The position numbers were made by a program, and so were the translations under genes. DNA of 14,821 nucleotides, from NCBI GenBank assembly GCA_007123985.1, contig SLGA01000171.1, forward strand, positions 1 to 14,821, read 5' to 3'. The stretch is from Balneolaceae bacterium (GTDB taxonomy: Bacteria; Bacteroidota; Rhodothermia; Balneolales; Balneolaceae). Positions 8,149 through 14,821 of the stretch are shown here, piece by piece; position 1 is the first letter of the stretch; each line of letters opens with the position of its first letter. The notes under the pieces are model-generated. The model made no database searches. It worked only from the letters and a program-made list of their open reading frames with translations, and was not told the DNA's origin.

Positions 8149-8216
8149 ACACCTTAAAGAACAGTCTCAGTAGTACGAGACAAGCATCCTGCTTGAGCAG
8201 AAGCTAAGATGTAAAC
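8145..8216 (-). ncRNA. Structured three-way-junction RNA, candidate riboswitch or leader of crtY-blh
   Basis: Minus-strand RNA from 8216 to 8145. A 12-bp closing stem, P1 (8216-8205 with 8156-8145), contains one U.G wobble (8209/8152) that would be a C-A mismatch on the other strand. It encloses two hairpins. P2 is CAAGCA-GGA-UGCUUG (8195-8181), and P3 is GUCUC/GAGAC with an eight-base loop (8181-8164); they share base 8181. A competing hairpin CUGC-UCAA-GCAG (8200-8189) overlaps P2, so two conformations are possible. The 3' end of P1 (8148-8145) is also the base of the terminator 5' arm. The layout of ligand-type domain, terminator and start codon resembles a riboswitch or attenuator; an independent ~100-nt small RNA is the alternative. 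I do not recognise the family (not purine, TPP, cobalamin, T-box or preQ1 by their core motifs). Confidence 0.65.
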
Positions 8217-8315
8217 TGCAAAATATTTACTGCCGTTCATTTTAATTGATTCAAAATAGTAATAAGTAATTGAAAGAATCTAATCGTTGTTTCTAACAAA
8301 GGAAATGAGTACAAT

Positions 8316-8342
8316 ACTATTGTTACCTTATGAAACAATAGT
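8316..8342. repeat. Perfect 9-bp inverted repeat
   Basis: ACTATTGTT (8316-8324) and AACAATAGT (8334-8342) are exact inverse complements with a nine-base spacer. No T run follows on either strand, so it is not a terminator. Its place between the divergent crtY and esterase units fits an operator for a dimeric regulator, but no such regulator is identified. Confidence 0.55.
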
Positions 8343-8446
8343 TATATATCAGTTGCTAAATGAAAAGTATTTCATGAGTTTGAAAAATTAACAACCTTCA
8401 TTCTGATTCACATGGTGACAGGCACAGAGATTGCTCGAAATTATCA

Positions 8447-8677
8447 GTGGTGAGTTTGAGTCTGAAGTCCTGCTTCTGTTTCAAATGCCGGTATATTAAA
8501 ACAGTAGAACTTCAATATGAAGAAAAGCCGCATCATATGGAGCCACATCAGGATAGAGATGGTAATTTGTACGATTTAGGGTTTGGCCTGAACTGGAATT
8601 GCATAATAATTAATGATCGGGAAGAGAACTATAAAATCAAATTTAAACTAAAAAATATCAGGAACTTAAAATCATAA
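8447..8677 (+). CDS. Doubtful small hypothetical protein
   Basis: A 76-codon frame beginning MVSLSLKSCF and ending 11 bases before the esterase ATG. The stretch from about residue 18 to 70 (PHHMEPHQDRDGNLYDLGFG and a following Lys-rich region) has a plausible protein composition, but there is no Shine-Dalgarno, no recognisable domain and a weak, Cys-rich start. It may be a chance frame, a small leader protein, or the tail of a decayed gene. I do not recognise it. Confidence 0.2.
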   Translation: MVSLSLKSCFCFKCRYIKTVELQYEEKPHHMEPHQDRDGNLYDLGFGLNWNCIIINDREENYKIKFKLKNIRNLKS

Positions 8678-8688
8678 ATATTGAAAAG

Positions 8689-9855
8689 ATGAAGAAATTA
8701 CTTACCCTACTTTTTATTGGTTGTTTACTTTCGATGAAGGGGTTTTCACAGCCACAGGAAATTTCACTTGTTTCACCGGAGTTTCATGAAAATGGATCTG
8801 TTACATTTCAGATCTATGCGCCGAATGCACCGGAAATGAAACTGAGCGGAAGCTGGATGGATGACTGGAACGATCGTGTTGATCTTGTAAAAGATGGAGA
8901 AGGTGTATGGTCAGTAACGGTTGAAAATCTCAAACCGGAATATTACACCTACAGTTACTTTTTAAGCGGTGTAAAAGTTCTCGATCCGCATAATGCACTT
9001 GTAATAAGAGACGGCAGAAATTATTTCAGTGGTTTTTTACTATCGGGCGATGAGAGTAGATATTATGAAGTAAATGAAGCAAACAGCGGTACAGTACAGC
9101 AAATCTGGTACACATCTCCATCGCTAAATCTTGATAGAAGAATGGTGGTTTACACACCACCTGGCTACGAAACTTCTGGTGCTGACTATCCTGTTTTATA
9201 TCTGCTTCATGGTGGAGGAGGAGATGAAAAAGCGTGGACTGAGCTCGGGCTTGCTAACCGAATTCTCGATAATCTCATTTCTTCAGGCGAAGCAAAGCCA
9301 ATGATTGTCGTAATGACAAATGGAAATCCAAATCAAACTTCTTCTTACTTCAACACACCCGGATACAGCGAAGATGCAGATCCCGGTTTCTTAAATACAA
9401 TGGGTAATGAGGAGTTTGAAAAGAGCCTGGTTGAAGATGTAATTCCTTTTGTAGAAAATCATTATCGTGTAAAACCTGAAAGAGAGTTCAGGGCCGTAAC
9501 AGGATTATCAATGGGCGGATGGCAAACTCAGAGACTTGCTTATCATTATCCTGAAGTGTTCAACTATTACGGTGTAATGAGTATGGGAGTAATCCGAACC
9601 GGTGCATTTGGTTATGAGGCTGAAGAACTGATACAGAATACAAGGGATAAAATGGAACAGTTGAATGAACTGGGATTTGGTTTATACTGGATAGCTTGTG
9701 GTACCGATGATTTTCTCTATGATAGTGTTCTTCACATGGTTGAATTACTTGAAGAGAACGATTTCGATTATGTATATCGAGAAAGCAGTGGGGGACATAC
9801 ATGGGATCGATGGAGACTGTATCTCACAGAGTTTGCACCAATGCTATTTCAATAA
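8689..9855 (+). CDS. Secreted CE1/esterase D-like esterase with N-terminal beta-sandwich domain
   Basis: A 388-residue exported alpha/beta-hydrolase. Residues 1-20 form a signal peptide (KK, then a Leu-rich core, ending near GFS-Q). Residues about 25-125 look like the E-set/CBM48-like domain that precedes many such esterases (VTFQIYAPNAPEMKLSG, WSVTVENLKPEYYTYSY). The catalytic domain follows with YPVLYLLHGGGGDEKAW (oxyanion region, 167-183), the nucleophile elbow GLSMGG with S274, an acid candidate D340 or D341 (GTDDFLYD), and H370 in SGGHTWDRW. This is the enterochelin-esterase/feruloyl-esterase (CE1) arrangement, so it probably hydrolyses esters on plant or algal polysaccharides or a related soluble ester in the periplasm; the substrate is unknown. 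It appears monocistronic and converges on the glycosyltransferase gene with 26 bases between the stop codons and no clear terminator. Confidence 0.88.
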   Translation: MKKLLTLLFIGCLLSMKGFSQPQEISLVSPEFHENGSVTFQIYAPNAPEMKLSGSWMDDWNDRVDLVKDGEGVWSVTVENLKPEYYTYSYFLSGVKVLDPHNALVIRDGRNYFSGFLLSGDESRYYEVNEANSGTVQQIWYTSPSLNLDRRMVVYTPPGYETSGADYPVLYLLHGGGGDEKAWTELGLANRILDNLISSGEAKPMIVVMTNGNPNQTSSYFNTPGYSEDADPGFLNTMGNEEFEKSLVEDVIPFVENHYRVKPEREFRAVTGLSMGGWQTQRLAYHYPEVFNYYGVMSMGVIRTGAFGYEAEELIQNTRDKMEQLNELGFGLYWIACGTDDFLYDSVLHMVELLEENDFDYVYRESSGGHTWDRWRLYLTEFAPMLFQ

Positions 9856-9881
9856 ATTTATATGTTTTAAGGATGCAAATC

Positions 9882-10898
9882 TTATAGTTCAGAAAAGTGC
9901 TTTTTCCCCTTTAGAAAATAGTCCACGATAATGAGTCGGTTAGAAACGAGATGATGGAAGTTTTTTTTCGATTTACCATGATCTGCATCCCTTCTTTTTC
10001 TCAGTGTACTTGATACCATTCCGTAGAATGTAAAGTGTGAATGGATGATCGCAAATGTTTCTGCCGGTTTGCCCTGAAGAAGCAAACGAATTCCTGATAT
10101 GCCATCCAGTATGAGCCTGAAAAATATCTTGGGAATCACATAGTTATCGAGATTTTTCAATAGCATTAGCAGGCTGTTTCGGTAGTTGTAGAATACTTTT
10201 CTTGGGGAGCTTTTAGGCAGCGATCCACCACCAAGGTGATGCACAACACTATCAGGAACGGCAACAATTTTTTTGCCCATTTTCAGACAACGCCAGCAAA
10301 GATCGATCTCTTCCATGTGGAACTCAAAATCTTCGTCGAAGCCGCCGCATTCAAGAAACAGATCTTTTTTGATTGCAAAAGCGGCTCCCGATGCCCAAAA
10401 AATTTCCATTTCTTCGTTATACTGACCATTATCCTTTTCGATGGTATTAAAAATCCGACCTCTGCAGTAGGGATATCCCAGCCAGTCAATATAACCACCT
10501 GCTGCACCCGCATACTCAAAATATTCCGGCTGTTCTACTGATAAAATTTTTGGTTGTGCAATAGACAACTCATTATCCTGAAATGCGTTGTTCAATTTAT
10601 CGAGCCAATTTTTTTCAGTGCGAACATCATTATTTAAGAAGATCAAAATCTCACCGGAAGCATACTTTACAGCCTTATTGTTACCGCCTGCATATCCATG
10701 ATTTTTATTATATGATACAACCTTCATTGCGGGATAATTCTCCTTTATCCACTCAGCAGAACCATCGCTTGATGCATTATCTGCAATGATAATTTCAAAT
10801 GATTCATACTCGGTTTCTGCAACAGTTGGAAGAAATCTCTTCAGATGATGCAGTGCATTCCATGTTACGATAATGATGCTGAACGATTTTTTATGCAT
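9882..10898 (-). CDS. Family 2 glycosyltransferase (rhamnosyltransferase-like)
   Basis: A 338-residue GT-A fold family 2 glycosyltransferase. The N-terminal FSIIIVTWNALHHLKRFL strand, IIADNASSDGS at 37-47 (nucleotide binding) and the metal-binding LNNDV at 88-92 (D91, in place of a classic DxD) are clear. WASGAAFAIKKDLF at 168-181 and FHMEEIDLCWR at 193-203 (E196/E197 and D199, catalytic-base region) match the WbbL/rhamnosyltransferase-like subgroup. The C-terminal ~90 residues are basic with hydrophobic stretches and may associate with the membrane. It would transfer a nucleotide-activated sugar to a cell-surface glycan or lipid; donor and acceptor are unknown. It is a lone gene, divergent from the phosphodiesterase gene with 81 bases between the starts, and not in a visible polysaccharide cluster. 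Confidence 0.9.
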   Translation of the reverse strand: MHKKSFSIIIVTWNALHHLKRFLPTVAETEYESFEIIIADNASSDGSAEWIKENYPAMKVVSYNKNHGYAGGNNKAVKYASGEILIFLNNDVRTEKNWLDKLNNAFQDNELSIAQPKILSVEQPEYFEYAGAAGGYIDWLGYPYCRGRIFNTIEKDNGQYNEEMEIFWASGAAFAIKKDLFLECGGFDEDFEFHMEEIDLCWRCLKMGKKIVAVPDSVVHHLGGGSLPKSSPRKVFYNYRNSLLMLLKNLDNYVIPKIFFRLILDGISGIRLLLQGKPAETFAIIHSHFTFYGMVSSTLRKRRDADHGKSKKNFHHLVSNRLIIVDYFLKGKKHFSEL

Positions 10899-10979
10899 GT
10901 TTCGCTTAAAGAGTTCTTAAAAAGTTTTGCAAGCTTCTGAAGGATTCGTACTATTCAAAATAGAATTACGTACAGAGGC
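10899..10979. promoter_or_regulatory. Divergent promoter region with an inverted repeat
   Basis: Eighty-one bases separate the divergent glycosyltransferase and phosphodiesterase starts and must carry both promoters unless they are transcribed from further away. It contains CTATT-CAA-AATAG (10951-10963), extended by CGTA (10947-10950) and TACG (10967-10970) across a three-base bulge. This could be an operator or an mRNA leader hairpin for the downstream gene. No clear -35/-10 pair is evident. Confidence 0.4.
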
Positions 10980-11489
10980 ATGATTAAGATAGGACTTATA
11001 TCAGATACACATAATTATCTGGACCCTCAAATTAAAGAATATTTCGACGACAGAGACGAAATTTGGCACGCCGGAGATTTTGGTACACTTCAGATCGCTG
11101 ATGAACTGCAAGAAATTGCACCTGTAATTGGTGTTTACGGTAACATTGACGGACAGGATATCAGAAACGAATATCCATTGCATCAGCGTTTTGAAAAGGA
11201 GGGTGTTCATGTTTGGATGACTCACATTGGCGGCATTCCCGGGAGATATTGCATTCCCATTAAAGAGAGTATAGAAAGTAATCCTCCTGATCTCTTTATT
11301 TGCGGGCACTCCCATATACTTAAAATTGCTCGTGATCAATCACTTAATAAAATGCTTTACATGAATCCCGGTGCAGCCGGTAAACAAGGATTTCAGGTTT
11401 ACAGAACCGTGGTTCGTTTTTCAATTCACAACAAAACCGTAAAAGATGTTGAAGTGATAAATCTTGGGAAATTGGGTAAAGAGATTTGA
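10980..11489 (+). CDS. YfcE/MJ0936-type metallophosphoesterase
   Basis: A 169-residue calcineurin-like phosphoesterase of the small YfcE/MJ0936 family, cytoplasmic two-metal enzymes that hydrolyse phosphodiesters in vitro; the physiological substrate is generally unclear. All signature motifs are present: SDTH (D9, H11), HAGD (D33), GNID (N55), MTHIGG (H82) and CGHSH (H110, H112). Length is normal and there is no signal peptide. The start ATG directly follows AGAGGC, a weak ribosome-binding match. The large lipoprotein gene starts 66 bases downstream on the same strand, so they may share transcripts, although a weak hairpin lies between and I see no functional link. Confidence 0.92.
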   Translation: MIKIGLISDTHNYLDPQIKEYFDDRDEIWHAGDFGTLQIADELQEIAPVIGVYGNIDGQDIRNEYPLHQRFEKEGVHVWMTHIGGIPGRYCIPIKESIESNPPDLFICGHSHILKIARDQSLNKMLYMNPGAAGKQGFQVYRTVVRFSIHNKTVKDVEVINLGKLGKEI

Positions 11490-11511
11490 TATTCATGCTC
11501 TAATCATTATC

Positions 11512-11534
11512 ATCTGCAAATTGTTAAAGCAGAT
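11512..11534 (+). repeat. Weak hairpin between phosphodiesterase and lipoprotein genes
   Basis: ATCTGC (11512-11517) and GCAGAT (11529-11534) are inverse complements with an 11-base spacer, followed by CACTTTT. It could be a weak terminator or a processing site; the long loop and short U run make this uncertain. Confidence 0.3.
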
Positions 11535-11555
11535 CACTTTTGATAACTCACACTC

Positions 11556-14500
11556 ATGATTTCTGCCCCATACCATCATCGGCTTTTTCTTTATTCTCTT
11601 CTGTTAATTCTCATATCGCTATCAAATTGCACCAGGGAAGTCCCTCTTTTTGAACGTTTATCTCCCCAAGAAACCGGAATCACTTTCGAAAATACCGTAG
11701 AAGAGACTGAATTGAATAATGTACTCACAAACGAGTACATCTATAATGGTGCGGGAATTGGAGTAGCCGATTTTAACGGAAATGGTTATCCCGATATCTT
11801 TTTTGCCGGTAATGAAGTTGATAACAAACTTTATCTGAACAATGGAAATTTTCAGTTTCAAGATGTAACTGCTGAAGCAGGTATCACCGGAAATAATAGA
11901 AAATGGTACAGTGGCGTAACTATAGTTGACATTAATAATAATGGCCGGCCCGATATTTATATAAGTGTAACAGGTAAAAGTGAACCTGAACTTAGAAGAA
12001 ATGAGCTGTACATAAACAAAGGTATTAATGAAAACGGAATCCCCATTTTTGAGGAGATGGCAGCGCGATTTGGCCTTGATGATCCTTCCTATACTACAAA
12101 TGCCGTTTTTTTTGATTCCAATAACAACGGATTATTAGATGTTTATTTGTTGGTGGCGTATAGTGGTTCAGAAATGTCCTATACAAATATTCTTGCACAG
12201 CGGGAATCTGACAGGTATGCAAACACAGATAAATTACTCAGAGCAGAGTGGAATGATGAGTTGGGCCACCTCGTGTATACCGATGTAAGCCATGAGGCCG
12301 GAATTACAAAAGACGGGCATGGCCTTGGGGTCCAAATAGTTGATATCAATCAAAACGGTTTTAAAGACATCTATGTAGCAAATGATTACATATCAGAAGA
12401 CCTTTTCTGGATTAATCGGGGAGACGGTACATTTATTGATATGGCAGCCGAACTATTTAAACACACCAGTTATTCGGCCATGGGAACCGATATTGCTGAT
12501 CTGACAAACAATGGTCTTCCCGATATTTTTACGCTCGATATGCTCCCCGAAACCAATATCAGGCGAAAAATGATGGCAAATCCGAATAATTACAGAAACT
12601 ACATTAACGATGCATTTGCGGGATTTCATCCTCAATACACAAGAAACACTCTGCAATTAAACAGAGGGAGCATCGACGAAAACGGGTTGCCGATATTCAG
12701 TGAGGTTGCACTGCTTGGAAATGTAGCGGCAACCGATTGGAGCTGGGCAGCACTTCTTGCAGATTTCGACAACGACGGCTTTCGGGACATCTACGTAACA
12801 AACGGAATACCACGTGATGTAACCGACAAAGATTTCTGGGATGAATTTGGAAGGGTCCGAAACATAATGCCAATGAGAATCGCTCTGCCAAAGATTCCGG
12901 AAGTGAAGATTCCAAACTACATGTTTAAAAACAGCGGGGAAATAGTATTTGAAGATGTAACCAATCTGTGGGGGCTGGATTTCCCCACATACTCAACAGG
13001 TGCTGTTTATGTTGATTTGAATAATAATGGTGCACTTGATCTGGTTGTGAACAACACCAATCATCCTGCCGAAATTTACAGAAATCACTTAATGGAAAGG
13101 GCAGAGCCTCTTGATAATAATTGGCTTAAAGTAAAACTTATCGGATCAGAAACCAACAAAAATGCCATTGGAGCAATCGTTGATCTCTATTTTGAAGATC
13201 ATCATCAACGCCATGAAAATACTCCATATCGTGGTTATTTATCATCCGTTGATCCAAAACTGCATTTTGGCCTCGGAACTCACACTTCTGCCGACTCATT
13301 GATAATTACGTGGCCTGAAACCGATCAAAAGCTGAAATCTGTATTGGTTGATATCGAATCGAACCAAACAATTCGGGTAGACATTTTGGATGCATTGCCT
13401 GTCGAAACAGCCCCCAACTTCCCCATGGATACTTTTTTTCGTGATGTGACAGATGTCCTTGGTATACGGTATAGGCACTTACCTGCTTATGTAAATGATT
13501 TTCATGAACAGCCCACATTACCCTTTAAACTCTCTGAGATTGGGCCGGCAGTTGGTGTGGGTGATCTAAGCGGAAACGGATTAGATGATATTCTCATCGG
13601 CTCTACATCTTTAAAGAGTGCTGTGATATTTTATCAGCGGGAGAATGGAGTATTTGATAAAGAGCAATTCAAGTTTGAGAGCAGTGTACCGTTCGATGAA
13701 TTCAACATTGCTGATATTATCATATTTGATGCTAACGGAAATGGCCTCAATGACATCTATTTTGCATCAGGTGGTTCCGAATTCCCATCCGGAGACAGCA
13801 AGTACCGGGATCTGTTTATTGAGAACAGGGGAGATGGAAATTTCATCTATAAAGAGAATACCCTGCCGGATATCCGGATTAGTAGTTCGGTAGTTCGAGT
13901 GAATGATTTCAACGGAAATGGATTGCCTGATCTATTTGTGGGAGGGAGATTAAATCCGGGAAGATATCCCGAATCAGTTTCGAGTACACTGCTGATAAAT
14001 ATTTCGAATGAAAATGGAATTCAATTCACAGATGCCACATCCGAAACAGCACCGGATCTCATAAATATTGGCAATGTAAATGATGCTGCATGGCATGATA
14101 TTACCGGTGACGGTCGCAACGATTTAATCCTTGCGGGAGACTGGATGCCGATTACAATCCTTCAAAACAATGGGAGTACTCTTAATAACATCACCTCATC
14201 GACGGGTATGGAGAATTACCTTGGCTGGTGGAACCGCATTCACATTGCTGACATGAATGGCAACGGACTGCCAGATATCATTGCAGGAAATCTTGGTTTA
14301 AATTCACTTTACAAGGCAACTGAAGCTGAGCCCGTAAATATCTATTACGGTGACTTAACAGATGATGGTTTTTTTGAAGCGATACTTACCGTTTATAAAA
14401 ATGATGCTGATGGAGACCGTAAAGAGTATCCGGCTCATAGCAGAGAAGACTACGTTAGAATGATGCCTGGAATCATGTCGCAATTTCCAACTCACCGGGA

Positions 14501-14821
14501 ATTTGGCAAAGCTACCATCAAAGATCTACTTGCCGTGCTGCCAGAAATGCCTGATGTAAAGCGTACAAATCATTTCTCGAGCTCTATTTTTGTAAACATG
14601 GGTGATGGCCTATTCGAAATGCATGAATTACCTGTTGAAGCTCAGTTTTCAAAAATATTGGGTATTCAAACAGAGGACTTTACCGGGAATGGCTTTTCCG
14701 ACATTTTACTGGCCGGCAATTTATCTGGTGCCGATTTGAAATCAGGCAGTTATAATGCGTCCAACGGCTTGCTTATCGAAGGGAGTCAAAGTGGTCGGTT
14801 TTCAGAAGTTAGTTTCTCTAG
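11556..14821 (+). CDS. Giant FG-GAP/VCBS and ASPIC/UnbV (CRTAC1-type) lipoprotein, 3' end cut by the window
   Basis: Translated by eye from the ATG at 11556: 1088 codons open to the window edge with no stop, so the C-terminus is missing. Residues 1-25 form a lipoprotein signal (basic start, Leu/Ile-rich core, lipobox LSNC with C25), giving a cell-envelope or surface protein. Fourteen FG-GAP metal-loop motifs (D-x-N/D-x-N/D-G-x-x-D) begin at residues 72, 125, 187, 263, 315, 403, 487, 670, 725, 784, 848, 899, 933 and 1041, suggesting two beta-propeller-like halves. Between them, about 522-610, lies an ASPIC/UnbV domain (WLKVKLIG, LHFGLG, ITWPE). The EQPTLPFKLSEIGPAVGVGD segment is typical of the large Bacteroidota members, usually about 1100-1200 residues, so perhaps 20-120 residues are missing. 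Such proteins often accompany SusCD-like uptake systems, with undetermined molecular roles. Loops are Asn-rich. There is no visible Shine-Dalgarno. Confidence 0.9.
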   Translation, partial: MISAPYHHRLFLYSLLLILISLSNCTREVPLFERLSPQETGITFENTVEETELNNVLTNEYIYNGAGIGVADFNGNGYPDIFFAGNEVDNKLYLNNGNFQFQDVTAEAGITGNNRKWYSGVTIVDINNNGRPDIYISVTGKSEPELRRNELYINKGINENGIPIFEEMAARFGLDDPSYTTNAVFFDSNNNGLLDVYLLVAYSGSEMSYTNILAQRESDRYANTDKLLRAEWNDELGHLVYTDVSHEAGITKDGHGLGVQIVDINQNGFKDIYVANDYISEDLFWINRGDGTFIDMAAELFKHTSYSAMGTDIADLTNNGLPDIFTLDMLPETNIRRKMMANPNNYRNYINDAFAGFHPQYTRNTLQLNRGSIDENGLPIFSEVALLGNVAATDWSWAALLADFDNDGFRDIYVTNGIPRDVTDKDFWDEFGRVRNIMPMRIALPKIPEVKIPNYMFKNSGEIVFEDVTNLWGLDFPTYSTGAVYVDLNNNGALDLVVNNTNHPAEIYRNHLMERAEPLDNNWLKVKLIGSETNKNAIGAIVDLYFEDHHQRHENTPYRGYLSSVDPKLHFGLGTHTSADSLIITWPETDQKLKSVLVDIESNQTIRVDILDALPVETAPNFPMDTFFRDVTDVLGIRYRHLPAYVNDFHEQPTLPFKLSEIGPAVGVGDLSGNGLDDILIGSTSLKSAVIFYQRENGVFDKEQFKFESSVPFDEFNIADIIIFDANGNGLNDIYFASGGSEFPSGDSKYRDLFIENRGDGNFIYKENTLPDIRISSSVVRVNDFNGNGLPDLFVGGRLNPGRYPESVSSTLLINISNENGIQFTDATSETAPDLINIGNVNDAAWHDITGDGRNDLILAGDWMPITILQNNGSTLNNITSSTGMENYLGWWNRIHIADMNGNGLPDIIAGNLGLNSLYKATEAEPVNIYYGDLTDDGFFEAILTVYKNDADGDRKEYPAHSREDYVRMMPGIMSQFPTHREFGKATIKDLLAVLPEMPDVKRTNHFSSSIFVNMGDGLFEMHELPVEAQFSKILGIQTEDFTGNGFSDILLAGNLSGADLKSGSYNASNGLLIEGSQSGRFSEVSFS

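Larger units (their letters stand above)
8217..8688. other. Non-coding or weakly coding region between crtY leader and esterase
   Basis: About 470 AT-rich bases between divergent transcription units. They must contain the promoter(s) for the minus-strand leader RNA/crtY-blh and probably for the esterase on the plus strand. I cannot assign either promoter securely. The region holds a perfect 9-bp inverted repeat (8316-8342) and a doubtful 76-codon reading frame (8447-8677). No transposon ends, tRNA or known RNA motif were seen. Confidence 0.6.

Noticed and set aside
8145..8216. Purine riboswitch, because of the three-way junction shape
   Set aside because: The conserved junction bases and the kissing loops are missing; one loop is only three bases (GGA).
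8145..8216. tRNA or small insertion-element end
   Set aside because: No cloverleaf with T-loop GTTCRA and no CCA end; no flanking target duplications or transposase.
9856..9881. Shared terminator between the convergent esterase and glycosyltransferase genes
   Set aside because: The 26 bases are AT-rich with no stem; no terminator can be supported.

Overview
The window looks like part of the chromosome of an AT-rich, aerobic, probably marine or saline bacterium of the Bacteroidota/Balneolota lineage. I base this on the gene mix: a ~1200-residue B12-dependent ribonucleotide reductase, a lycopene cyclase plus Blh retinal-forming dioxygenase pair, and a very large CRTAC1/UnbV-type FG-GAP lipoprotein of the kind common in that lineage. 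Lineage is inferred from content only. I see no mobile elements, CRISPR arrays, rRNA or tRNA genes.

Layout. Bases 1-365 are non-coding and hold five DnaA-box matches, a sigma70-like promoter and a good ribosome binding site for nrdJ (366-3950, +). A perfect hairpin and then a strong intrinsic terminator follow nrdJ. A PIG-L/LmbE-type deacetylase (4065-4781, +) converges, with a 14-base overlap, on a beta-helix lipoprotein gene (4768-5874, -). Next on the minus strand is a tight two-gene unit: crtY (6920-8098) followed after one base by blh (5989-6918). Together they would turn lycopene into beta-carotene and then retinal, presumably for a rhodopsin encoded elsewhere.

The most interesting segment is 8118-8216, directly upstream of crtY. 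Read on the minus strand it forms a 12-bp closing stem around two hairpins, followed at once by a stem with six U. The two imperfect positions in the long stems are G.U wobbles only in the minus-strand RNA, so that is the likely transcribed strand. Only 19 bases separate the U run from the crtY start, too few for a promoter, so crtY-blh transcription probably has to pass this element. It is a candidate transcription attenuator or riboswitch controlling retinal synthesis. I do not recognise it as a known family.

The right half holds a secreted esterase with an N-terminal beta-sandwich domain (8689-9855, +), a convergent family-2 glycosyltransferase (9882-10898, -), a divergent YfcE/MJ0936-type phosphodiesterase (10980-11489, +), and a giant FG-GAP/UnbV lipoprotein (11556 to beyond the window end, +). 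The last reads open without a stop and carries 14 metal-binding-type loops, most of them unusually rich in asparagine.
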